From: Ypsolopha sequella
Lineage: Eukaryota > Arthropoda > Insecta > Lepidoptera > Ypsolophidae
Direction of reading: 5' to 3'
Assembly (NCBI GenBank): GCA_934047225.1
Contig: CAKOHE010000018.1
Span: forward strand, 186,001 to 250,000
DNA length: 64,000 nucleotides
The notes beneath the pieces are model-generated. The model made no database searches and was not told the DNA's origin. It saw only the letters and a program-made list of their open reading frames with translations. Position numbers and translations under genes: made by a program. Numbering within the stretch: position 1 is the first letter of the stretch; each line of letters starts with the position of its first letter. This document shows positions 1 to 9,525 of the stretch, one piece after another.

Positions 1-2785
1 ATCTAAACAGAAAACGAAAGCCAACAGCTGGCTATAGTCATAATACTGCTAAAGCGACGTTTTAAAATAAACCAACAGATTACATTGAAATTTTTGCCAA
101 CTCTATTGTAATATTTTCGTCGAAAATTCCACTGAATTTTGTTCTTACCTATAGAAAATATAAAAATTTATGTTTACGAACATGAAATCCGGTGGAATAG
201 TGCAAATACATTATAATTTCTACTAAACAGTTCGTCAATCTTATAAGAAACGTTTGTATAATTTACATTTGCTGTCAATGTTACAAGCAATGACTTTATT
301 TATTCCTTACAATGTCGGGAAAAAATGTAAGGGCAACACTATTGAAAAAGGAAAATTAAAAAAAGTGGCCATTTTTTTTTAATATTAGGTGTATTTAGAC
401 ATGGCCCATGTTTTTAGCAACTTTTGAACCCCTCTCCCCCTACCCAAAATCACGTGTATTTTTTTGGTACAAGGTATACCTATTGAAAATTTTTATTTAT
501 TTTATTTTTTGGTTTAAAAATTGCGCCTTCAAAGAAAAAATAAATACACGTGATATCTCACTACACCCCTCCCTCCCTCCTAGTGATATTTGGTGTTTTT
601 TTCCGAACCCCCTACCTCCCTTTCGAGCCTCACGTGATTAATGGATGACCCCTTACGAGTATGGAGATAAAAGTGCCGCCTACAAAGCTAGCTACTGGAC
701 TCGATTCGGTTAAACACCGCACTAAAACATAACCTAACCAAAAAGCGATTAAAATTAGTTAAGTTTTTTTTGTGTTCAATTCGGTTTTGTCAAACTAAAT
801 TTGGGTGCCCGTTTATTTGATTTTGCGAGGATTAAATTGAATACACAGATTACTAAAAATAACGAACGTTATTGGTTTTTAAAGCGGTCCACAGACCACA
901 AAATGTTATAACGTAATAATTGCTGCGTTTAGTTTGAACGTCGGGCGAAGCCCACCTAACACTGACAGCAGGTTAGCATGTTCAATTACAACGCGTGCAA
1001 AAGAGATAGCATGTAGTCCGTCAGACGTAGCGTCGTTTGACGATCAAACTGAACGCAGCCCTTTATAACCTAGAATTTTGTGATTGTGTTGTGTTGTGAG
1101 TCGAAAAGACAACAACTTTGCAGTCGAACGAAAAAGCAACCAAGCTCAGAATAAATAGGAAAGCAATCAAAGAAATAACTAATTAAAGCCATGGAGTGGG
1201 AGGAGAGCTAATAAATGCGGATAAAATTGTTGCAGAAGTCGCATAAAAGAAAAAATTGTCGAGGTTATGTTCTGATCAAATCAGATGAAAAAAGTGCTTA
1301 CAGGCTTACAGGTTAGTTTCTTATCCACTATGATGTCTTGAATGAACCTAAATATTTGTTTCAAGTACTAAAATATTACAACAAAGTATTTATACACCTT
1401 TTTCTTGTTTCAGAAAATAAACCTCTTGCCAAGTTTTTTACACGTACCTATCCAAGTACCTATATTTTTGAAGAGTTACCATTGGCTAAGGAACAACAAG
1501 CTCGCTTCGAGAACAGTAGTCAAAGAAAACTAATCATCCATTGAAACGCCAAGCAGTTCAAAGTCATGTTGACAGTGTATATAATGAAATGAAGTGAGCA
1601 CAATTGAGTGAGGGCATTGTTAATTTTCCTCACGTTATAGGGTTGGGGTGTAGAAAAGGGGGCACTATGGGAAAAAAGACTTGGAAAATTTTCGTTATAG
1701 GTCTAATGATTACTTACTACTCATAAGAGTTTGGTGTCCTATTTTTCAGAAGCGTTTAGGGTTCCTGTCAACGTTTAACCTGGTAGTATATGGGCAGATC
1801 AGGGATTCAACATTTTAGATTTATTTACATTATATTTTAAGTATCTACATTAAGGTAGCGTTCCTAAATACCGGGGTAAAGGTAAAAATGAACTGTCACC
1901 CGTTCCACAACCACCTGAGTGAAAACGAAAAGCACGAAGTTGTTCAATAAACCTTGTCAGAAATGTAAAATTCTCTTTGACAGTTAATTTTTACATTTAC
2001 CCGGATGTTTAGAAACGCAACGCATATTAGATATAACAGTCTACATTTCTAAAATCTCTAATTCCCTGTGGTGGAAGGTTAGACCATAAGCTAGCTAGTA
2101 AGAGAGTTCATTTAGAACACATGTTTTTGGCTATTAAAAACTTATAAAATATAAAAAAAATTGTTAAGTACTTACTTACTCCATATTTTATTAGCTGTCT
2201 AAAATATTTTTTGTTTATTGTATATGTTGCTATTTTTAGGAGAACATAATGTAAAAATAAAATAACATTTGTAATACATACTTATTGTTTTAATTTGCCA
2301 TAAACTTTTTACATCTTTTTTTAAATGAGAAGAATAAAAAACATCAAATTTTGAAACAATATTTGCAATAATTAATATTTGTCTATATACATCATATCAC
2401 CCCTATTCTGATAAGTTCTAAATAATTAAATTACAGTACTTTCTACTTTTCCAGATGTACAGGACTACTGGCTCTGTATTTAGCAGTACAACGATATGAA
2501 TCCCCCAGAGGGTGTCATGTGTTTTCGAGTATAAACTGTGAAATGCAAGTCATAGTCCACACTCGTACACCCATGTTTTACCAATGATTAGTATGTCCCA
2601 GCGTGATGATTGGTGGGCTCTATTACTGTACTTCAGGCACCAAATGGACCCACACCTTAATGTGCAGACACGACCAAGTGCTCAAACCACATTAGACCAC
2701 AGGCGGTCATTTGGTAGTAATTAATGACTATGATTCCTTTTCAACATTCACTTTCTTAGGGTATGGTACCATTACAGGAGTAATT
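1..2785. other. AT-rich noncoding DNA, no gene recognised
   Basis: No open frame here resembles a known family, and the short frames look like chance. The one local oddity is a stretch at about 408-650. It alternates C/T-rich blocks with three CACGTG hexamers at 451-456, 547-552 and 631-636, and looks like a decayed repeat rather than a promoter. Around 1080-1270 there is unremarkable A-rich sequence. I see no terminal repeats or target duplications that would define an element. Confidence 0.5.
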
Positions 2786-2937
2786 TCAGACCTTTTTTGC
2801 AACATGTGGACATTTCACTTCAGTAACTTCTCGGTTGACCAGCAGGCCATCAGGAGAAGCACTCAAAAACAGCCCAGCTTTGTCTTGTTCATAGTGCAGT
2901 ATCCGGTGTTTATGTAGGCGTCACCATTTATTTCAAG
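2786..2937 (-). pseudogene. YqaJ-type exonuclease domain fragment
   Basis: About 50 codons on the minus strand read as the core of a YqaJ (lambda-exonuclease-like) nuclease. They contain a G-L-F-L stretch, then S-A-S-P-D-G-L, then 11 residues later E-V-K-C-P. In this family the SPDG aspartate and the E-x-K pair bind the catalytic metals, and these residues are all present. The frame ends at TGA 2786-2788 soon after the E-x-K motif, and a TGA lies just upstream, so only a fragment remains. The rest of the nuclease was not found nearby, so this is either one exon of a split gene or a relic carried by a mobile element. The motif is short but specific. Confidence 0.5.
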
Positions 2938-3930
2938 ACATCTGAGAGTCATCTTCGCTATGTTACATGCAAAAGCATGACTTGAATTGTAGTTCTACTC
3001 TGCTTCGGGTTTTTGTTTCATAAGGGGTGGTAGCAGCAGGTACGGCTTGTCTCCTGGAATAAGTATTTTGAAAATAAGTTTGCAAACACCACAAACATAT
3101 ACCTACCTACTTATAGGAAGCAATTTAATCAGAATAAGTATCTTGATTTATTTAGGAAAAATAGATTGGGGTGTACAAACAGTACAAAGCCACTTAAAAA
3201 AACAAGACAAGACATATAATTTTTAGTGCCGCCTTTGGTAAACTCTGGGCGGAAAATGCTAGTTTTAACAGTACCATTTACCTTTTTTCTGCATCTGCTA
3301 AGGCCAACACGACATTTTCCTCCATTCTTACCTCAAAAACGATCAGAAAACATTCTGAATGAACTTGTTAAAATTTAATCGTCACGAAATATGTCTCAAC
3401 TAAAATTTGTCCATTTTTAGTTTGACGTTTCTAAAATTTGACAGTTAGATGGTCACTTCGAATTGCAAAATTGTGTTTTGGTCTTAATTAACCAAAATTA
3501 GTTTGCTCCTGTCAAAATAGGTTAAGTTGTGTTTTACCGAATAGCAAAAGTAATTTGACACATCTTAACTTAATTTTAGTTAAGTTAAGTCGTATTTGTG
3601 CACATTCGAATCGATACCACTGTAGCTGATTCTGAAGGTTTTAATTTTAGTTTTAGTGCTCTCAAAACTAAAATTATTCCAAAGTAATTCAGATTCTATT
3701 CCTAGCATTTAAAGACAATTTTACGATAGACAAAGTTTTGTTTAGACAGCACTAAAGCTAAAATTAAAGCCTTCAGAATTGGCTTTATTGTCTTGTAATT
3801 ACATATTAAATTGCCGAAATTTTCTTACAAATTCAATTCCTGTAATTCAATAGCTATTTCAATTATTTTCTTTTTGTTTGAAAGTTGATTTCGAGTTTTT
3901 ACATCTACGTATTAAAATTTGTTTTTATTT
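2938..3930. other. AT-rich noncoding DNA
   Basis: No coding sequence recognised. The stretch contains one imperfect hairpin (listed separately at 3625-3783) and short TTAACT/AGTTAA-type inverted motifs around 3490-3590. I see nothing else in it. Confidence 0.5.
3625..3783. repeat. Imperfect 36-bp hairpin, MITE-like
   Basis: The left arm at 3625-3660 and the right arm at 3748-3783 are reverse complements at 32 of 36 positions, and all four mismatches are transitions. The 87-bp loop is AT-rich and non-coding. The size and arm structure fit a decayed miniature inverted-repeat element, but no target duplication is evident, so the family is unknown. Confidence 0.5.
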
Positions 3931-4170
3931 TTAGTTCGATTAGCAATCCAGCGTGGGAATGTCGCCAGCATACTGGGCACCTTGCCGCAGAGCAGCTATT
4001 TGGACGAAGTTTTTTATTTATAATATAGTTTATTTTTTAAGGTGTTTTAGTTTATTTTTACGGTCATTTTTAGTTTAGTTTAGATGTATTTATTTTAGTC
4101 CTTTTATTTTAATTTTATTGTTATTTAAGTTAATTGTTGCAATAAAGATGTTACACCGTTCGATTATAAA
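3931..4170 (+). pseudogene. LINE 3'-terminal relic with AATAAA
   Basis: The frame 3931-4023 encodes a short C-terminal tail containing the string QRGNVASILGTLP and ends at TAA 4021. I recall closely similar tails at the ends of insect endonuclease-reverse transcriptase ORFs, but the exact family is from memory. The tail is followed by a T/A-rich stretch and an AATAAA at about 4141. Everything upstream is missing, as expected of a strongly 5'-truncated copy. A pyrimidine run plus AG just upstream (to 3933) would also allow a last-exon reading. Confidence 0.35.
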
Positions 4171-4223
4171 AATTTAATCTTCGAAAACAGTTCGTCTTAA
4201 ATACCATCCATTTTCTTGATAAG

Positions 4224-4241
4224 ATTATTATTATTATTATT
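4224..4241. repeat. (ATT)n tail at the 3' end of the CR1-like LINE
   Basis: Six ATT units lie directly after the LINE 3' UTR when read on the minus strand. Short microsatellite tails in place of poly(A) are usual for CR1- and R4-type elements. Confidence 0.7.
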
Positions 4242-4276
4242 GATACACAGGCAGCTAAAAGCTGATTTTGTGTATA

Positions 4277-4504
4277 TCACTGCACTTTAGTTTTCATGAA
4301 ATTGTCAAGTTTATTTTTGAATGAGTTCACTGTGGATGCACTGATTACAGCTTCTGGTAGACTATTCCACCCACTAACTACACGGTTTGGCAGAAAATGT
4401 TGACGGGGGTTGCTTGCACACTTTGTTCCAACGATTTTAAGGGAGTGACCTCTGAGGTGATATATATTACATATAAGAAGAGCCCCTTCCCTGCCTATCT
4501 TCAA
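4277..4504 (-). pseudogene. C-terminal tail of the CR1-like LINE ORF2
   Basis: This frame contains the conserved LINE tail block with R-G-H-S-L, then R-V-V-S-G-W-N-S-L-P, then S-V-N-S-F-K-N-K-L-D style residues. This is the typical end of CR1/Jockey-group ORF2 proteins. It lies in the same orientation as the RT core at 7779-8835 and completes it. It was separated from the core by the Copia insertion. The 5' end of this piece is not open (TAG in frame upstream), so sequence has decayed near the junction. Confidence 0.8.
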
Positions 4505-4589
4505 GAGACTAGTTAAAGGACACTATCTTTCACTCTGATTACCGAAATATTCATTATCATTATTTTTTATTTATTTTTTTTTCCCAGTT

Positions 4590-7500
4590 GACAATTTATT
4601 TCATGACGTATACATATATATATTATTTTTATTGTTTGTTATATATTTTATAGAGCAAATTTTACTCAAAGATGTTTGGTACGTCCCAAATATAAAGATG
4701 AATCTGTTTTCTGTGCTTGCTGCACATGACCACACGTACAACAGTGTTTTCGAGTCGACAACAAACAAGTGTACGTTGAAAGTAGATGGAATCATTAAGT
4801 TAACTGGAACTAGGCAGAGAAATGGTGGACTTTATAAAGTGGAACTCACTTGCCTGTCGCCGAAATCAGAAGTTAACCTGGCAATGACTAATCCACTACA
4901 AATTTATCATGAGAGGCTCGCTCATCAAAATAAGAGACACGTGAAACAGCTCATACAAAAAGAGTTCGGAATAAAAGTGGAGGACAGTCAAACAGATCTA
5001 TGTGAGGGCTGTGTATATGGAAAGGCTCATAGACAAAAGTTCGGTACAAGGATTAGATCAACTCAACCTGGAGAGCTAATTCATACTGACATATGCGGAC
5101 CTTTTGCATATTCGATCAAGAAGTTTCGATATTTCTTAATCTTCAAAGATGATTTCACTCGTTATCGATACATATATTTTCTGAAACAGAAATCTGAAGC
5201 ACCGACAAAGCTCAAGCAAATGCTAGCTGAAGTCAAAGTTGCTGGACATATTGTGAAAGAAATCCTGAGTGATAATGGAGGAGAATTTGACAATGAACAA
5301 TTTCGAAAAATCTTGTGCGAGCATGGCATAAAACAGAGACTAACGATGCCTCACACTCACGAACAGGCTGGCTGCGTTGAAAGAGAGAATCGGACGGTAG
5401 TAGAAGCAGCACGAGCAATGATGCATGCTCATGAGGAGATACCTCAAGGCCTTTGGGCAGAACTCATAAACACTGCGGCGTACATCCTAAATCGTACTGG
5501 CCCGACTAGTGTAGAAGGGAAATCACCCTATGAGTTATGGCACGGAAAGAAACCTGGTATCAAGCACCTGAGAATCATTGGTTGCAAATGCTACGCCCAC
5601 ATTCCTAAGTCAAACCGCAAAAAGCTAGACAAGAAAGCACAAAAAGGAATCTTGATTGGCTATGATGGAGATGAAGGCTACAGGATTTGGGATAAAGTCA
5701 ATCACAACTTGATAAGATCCAGAGATGTGACATTCGAAGAGACACCGTTACTAGGAGACACTGTCAAAGATGACATCCCTCAAAATTCTGAACCATCAAC
5801 CTCAACCAACAAAATGCTTCGATATGAGCTACCAGATCTCCAACAAGAGACATCGCAAGAAATGACGGTACAGCGGGATGATGCTCAAGAGATACGAATA
5901 TCTTCAAATAAACCAATGATATCGACATCACACTATGATAGAGTCGATGAGCAGGAAGCTTATATAGAACAAGATGTCCAAGTACGAAATGAGATCGACA
6001 ATCAGCATGATACTGGAGAATCTGAAAATGAGGATAACTGTGACCTCTTAGAAAATGAAATTGAACGTGAAGGTCAAATTACTCTTAGAGACCGGAATAA
6101 CCTCAGACCTCCAAGTCGATACAGAGATGACGTTTGTAATATGACATTGAATCAACCTGCTGATGAACCAAAAACTTTCAAAGAAGCTATGTCAAGAGTT
6201 GATCGGAACAAATGGCAAGAAGCCATTAACAACGAAATAAATTCCTTGAAAGAGAACGAAACGTGGGAATTAGTTGAATTACCGAAAGGCAGGAAAGCTA
6301 TTCCTTGCAAATGGATTTTCAAGATTAAGACTAATCCTGATGGTACTTTAGAAAAGTATAAGGCCAGATTAGTTATAAAAGGATATTCTCAAAAGGAAGG
6401 TTTGGATTTTTTCAAGACTTTCAGTCCTGTGGCAAAAAGCAGCACTATAAGAACGTTGCTAAGTGTTGCTGTGAAGGAAAATATGTCTCTGGCCCAATTC
6501 GATGTATCAACTGCTTTCTTATACGGAAAGTTAGATGAGGAAATTTTTATGAAGCCTCCAGAAGGCTACGCAACTAATTCCAAACTTGTGTTCAAGCTAA
6601 AAAAGAGTCTCTATGGACTAAAGCAGGCACCACGTTGCTGGAACCGATGTATAACAGATTACATCATTGAGGTTGGTTTTAAACAGAGTAAAGCGGATCC
6701 TTGCCTGTTTATACGAAAGAAAGGCAAAAGCAAAATAATTTTAGCCCTTTACGTAGATGATGGACTCTTTGCTTCAACAAGTGATGAGGAAGCAAAAATT
6801 TTTATAGAGGAGCTAAAGAAGCGTTTCAAAATAACTGTCAAAACAGCGAGCTATTTTCTGGGAATGGAAATTAAAAAAGAAGCAGACGGCTCTATTCTAC
6901 TTCATCAGGCAGCGTATACTAAACGCGTTCTAGAAAGATTCGGTATGGAGAATTGTAAAGCTGTTGCAACACCAATTTTAAAATCGAATTCCAATAAAGA
7001 AAAGGAAGAGACTTCTGCACCTTTCCCTTATCGTCAAGTAGTCGGAGCATTAGCTTACCTCATGACAGGGACAAGACCAGATATAGCCTATGCTATAAGT
7101 ATCGTATCACGCAATCTAGATAATCCTACTAAGGAGGATATCCAAACTGCCAAGCGAATCTTGCGCTATTTGAAAGGCACAATGGATAAAGGTATCACTT
7201 ATCGAAATGACAAGGCTTTTGGCTTAGAATGTTATAGTGATGCTGATCATGGTGGTGATCATAGTACGGGACGCTCCACTACTGGAATGTTATGTTTGTT
7301 TGCTGGAGGACCAATTTCATGGCAGAGCAAACGACAATCAACTGTTGCGATTTCATCTACAGAAGCAGAAATTGTAGCTGCGAGTGAAACTGCACGCGAG
7401 ATCATATGGCTGAAGAGTATCTTGAAAGACATTACGGATGAGGAATGTCCAACTACCCTTTGCATCGATAATGAGTCTGCAATTAGGCTAGCCAAGAACC

Positions 7501-7760
7501 CACCATATGAATTTCATCAACGAACGAAACATATTCGAATAAGATCGTTCTTTGTGAGAGAATGTGTCACAGATGGTGTCATCACTGTGCGCAAAGTGCC
7601 AGCAACCAGGCAACTTGCTGACATGTTAAAGTGGTGGATACTTTACGATGAATAAGGATTGGAATGTGCAATATAGTTACATCTTTAATTAGGTTATTCA
7701 ATTGACACACTAGACATGTTGACAATATATGAAAATGTATCTATGGTAGGCATAGATTAC
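4590..7760 (+). mobile_element. Ty1/Copia element, 5'-truncated, no LTR pair found
   Basis: A Copia pol reading frame with short flanks sits inside the CR1-like LINE. The gag gene and the protease active site are absent. I could not identify matching LTRs: the left flank 4510-4631 and the right flank 7656-7770 share only a GTTGACAAT-like string. The boundaries are therefore approximate, taken from where LINE coding sequence stops on each side. Confidence 0.65.
4632..7655 (+). CDS. Copia pol: integrase, reverse transcriptase, RNase H
   Basis: This 1007-residue frame is the C-terminal three quarters of a Ty1/Copia polyprotein. Seen in order: the GAG-pre-integrase zinc finger (H93, H98, C124, C127); the integrase core with D143 (HTDICGP), D204 (SDNGGEF) and E240, giving DD35E spacing; a poorly conserved acidic linker around 370-500; reverse transcriptase with YVDD at about 707-710; and RNase H with the conserved SSTEAE block. 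The frame has no internal stop, which is unusual for an element lacking gag. The last residues after LADML no longer match the usual Copia ending, so the 3' end may be altered. The starting methionine is arbitrary because the true 5' part is missing. Confidence 0.9.
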   Translation: MFVIYFIEQILLKDVWYVPNIKMNLFSVLAAHDHTYNSVFESTTNKCTLKVDGIIKLTGTRQRNGGLYKVELTCLSPKSEVNLAMTNPLQIYHERLAHQNKRHVKQLIQKEFGIKVEDSQTDLCEGCVYGKAHRQKFGTRIRSTQPGELIHTDICGPFAYSIKKFRYFLIFKDDFTRYRYIYFLKQKSEAPTKLKQMLAEVKVAGHIVKEILSDNGGEFDNEQFRKILCEHGIKQRLTMPHTHEQAGCVERENRTVVEAARAMMHAHEEIPQGLWAELINTAAYILNRTGPTSVEGKSPYELWHGKKPGIKHLRIIGCKCYAHIPKSNRKKLDKKAQKGILIGYDGDEGYRIWDKVNHNLIRSRDVTFEETPLLGDTVKDDIPQNSEPSTSTNKMLRYELPDLQQETSQEMTVQRDDAQEIRISSNKPMISTSHYDRVDEQEAYIEQDVQVRNEIDNQHDTGESENEDNCDLLENEIEREGQITLRDRNNLRPPSRYRDDVCNMTLNQPADEPKTFKEAMSRVDRNKWQEAINNEINSLKENETWELVELPKGRKAIPCKWIFKIKTNPDGTLEKYKARLVIKGYSQKEGLDFFKTFSPVAKSSTIRTLLSVAVKENMSLAQFDVSTAFLYGKLDEEIFMKPPEGYATNSKLVFKLKKSLYGLKQAPRCWNRCITDYIIEVGFKQSKADPCLFIRKKGKSKIILALYVDDGLFASTSDEEAKIFIEELKKRFKITVKTASYFLGMEIKKEADGSILLHQAAYTKRVLERFGMENCKAVATPILKSNSNKEKEETSAPFPYRQVVGALAYLMTGTRPDIAYAISIVSRNLDNPTKEDIQTAKRILRYLKGTMDKGITYRNDKAFGLECYSDADHGGDHSTGRSTTGMLCLFAGGPISWQSKRQSTVAISSTEAEIVAASETAREIIWLKSILKDITDEECPTTLCIDNESAIRLAKNPPYEFHQRTKHIRIRSFFVRECVTDGVITVRKVPATRQLADMLKWWILYDE

Positions 7761-7778
7761 AAAGAAGGCTTTGATGCC

Positions 7779-8835
7779 TTAACAAAAAAGACTATCAAGT
7801 TCTTGAACATCGTAGCACCCAGTCAGTATCTTATATATCTCAATGAGGTCTCCGCGTTGTCTGCGCTGCTGTAGCGTGGTTAGACCAAGTTCTTTCAATC
7901 GCTGTTCGTATGGCTTGTCACGTAAACCCACAACCATTTTAGTGGCTCTTCTTTGAATCTTCTCTAACATGACAATGTCCTTTTGAAAATAGGGACTCCA
8001 AATTTGAAAGCCATATTCAAGCAGTGGGCGTATGTATGTTTTGTAGATTTTCAAAAATAAAGACATGTCGATGTAATTGAACGTTTTTCTGATCATATAT
8101 GTTACAGAGTTAGCCTTCTTGGTTAGTTGAAGAATGTGAGCATCCCATTTCAAGTTGTATGTTATTGTGACTCCCAGATCTCTCTGTGTTTTAACTGTTT
8201 TTAGGGGTTCTGAGTCTACTGTGTATGGTAAATAGGGGTTGTTTTTTCCAACATGTAAGACAGTACATTTTCCAGAGTTTAAAGTAAGAAGCCAATCTTT
8301 TGTCCACTGAGTTATTCGATTCAGATCATCTTGAATCATCTGGTGGGATATTAGTGGGTTCCCCATTATTTTTGTGTCATCAGCGAATAAGGACAATCCA
8401 GATTTTATAATATCCTTTAGGTCAGTTAAAAATATTCCAAATAGGATTGGTCCTAATACGGAGCCTTGAGGAACACCACTGTAAACATTGAAGGTGTCGG
8501 AAAGCTCTTCTCCAACTCGAACTTTGAATGTTCGCGCACTAAGGAAGTCCTCTATCCACAGAAGAAGTTTTCCTCGAATTCCGAAATGTTGTAATTTTGC
8601 AACTAATCGCTTTATGGGGACACGGTCAAATGCTTTCTCGTAGTCTAAATAAATGATGTCTGTAGGTTCATGTTTATCCCAGTTCTTTGTCCAATAGTCT
8701 ACACAAGACAACAGGTTAGTAACTATTGATCTTCGAGGTACAAATCCGTGTTGTTCAGCAATAGTGATCTGTTCCTTCGACAAGAATTCTCTTATTTTCT
8801 CAGCAATAATTTTTTCCATTACTTTGCATGGTATA
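7779..8835 (-). pseudogene. CR1-like LINE ORF2, RT core piece
   Basis: This piece reads from the right-hand BEL1 junction towards lower coordinates. It contains the RT blocks: the G-F-V-P-R-R-S region, Y-L-D-Y-E-K-A-F-D-R-V (first catalytic aspartate), G-V-P-Q-G-S-V-L-G-P, and F-A-D-D with the catalytic pair, followed by thumb sequence. It ends at a TAA after a T-run (A6 at 7784-7789 on the plus strand). Losing one base there would reopen the frame, so a one-base slip is likely. The reading frame matches the 18006-18949 piece once BEL1 is removed. Confidence 0.85.
8831..8835. repeat. BEL1 target-site duplication, left copy (GTATA)
   Basis: GTATA at 8831-8835 immediately precedes the TG of the BEL1 LTR. 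The same five bases follow the CA of the distal LTR at 18006-18010. Five-base duplications are usual for BEL/Pao. Confidence 0.9.
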
Positions 8836-9471
8836 TGTGTGAGACAGAATAGCGAGCTATCCGTGCGCGGCTATAGATACCTACATATGTATATACTAGG
8901 ATAGAGTAGGCTTATTTTATTGTTATAAGTTGATTATTTTGTAAGACGTGTCCTGATCTCAATTTTATAGCTGTATGTGATTTGATTAAAGTTTCTGCTT
9001 CCTTGTGTTTTAATGAACCTAGATATATAGGAAAATAGTATATAGAATATATAAATACATAGTAATTCTCGATAATTGTAAATAAAATAGGTTTGATTAA
9101 ATAAATAATAGTGCAGTTGGGCTCTGTCAGGTATTGCCGCGTTAGGGGGTATAAAAATCAGTCCGTCTCGCTCACACATTTCCTTATTCACTCGCACAGT
9201 ATAAATATACGGAAATTCTATAGAGAGCGAACAGTATAAATGTAGACGCGCTCCAGAGCGGTCATTCATTCACATTCCGACCTTCTTACTACTAACTACA
9301 ACAAGAGGCAATACTGGCAGATCTCAACTGGGATACCAAATACAAAAGCACAGTTTTATTGTCGCCAATTCCCAGTTATCCTCCGTCCGTCCTTCGACGA
9401 TTCAGTACGAGAACGCTCCCCGCGGTTGGTCGTACGCTCTGCTATTCCAGCAAGCCCGGCTGCCCCGCACA
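8836..9471 (+). repeat. BEL1 5' LTR (636 bp)
   Basis: Begins TGTGTGAGACAG and ends CCCCGCACA. It contains TATAAATA-like runs near 9200 and 9236 upstream of a GC-richer 3' half, compatible with a promoter. It matches the split distal copy at 15144-15573 plus 17801-18005. Confidence 0.95.
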
Positions 9472-9472
9472 T

Positions 9473-9488
9473 TGGATCTTCGAGCCGG
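9473..9488 (+). other. BEL1 primer-binding site, tRNA-Tyr-like
   Basis: TGGATCTTCGAGCCGG lies one base after the LTR. It matches the complement of the eukaryotic tRNA-Tyr 3' end (TGGTCCTTCGAGCCGG, from memory) at 14 of 16 positions. tRNA-Tyr priming is inferred from this match only. Confidence 0.7.
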
Positions 9489-9525
9489 ACATTGCCCATA
9501 GAGAAGCCGGATATCAAACAGCATC

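Noticed and set aside
408..641. 77-codon plus frame in the C/T-rich stretch
   Set aside because: Low-complexity composition and repeat-like CACGTG spacing. No protein signal.
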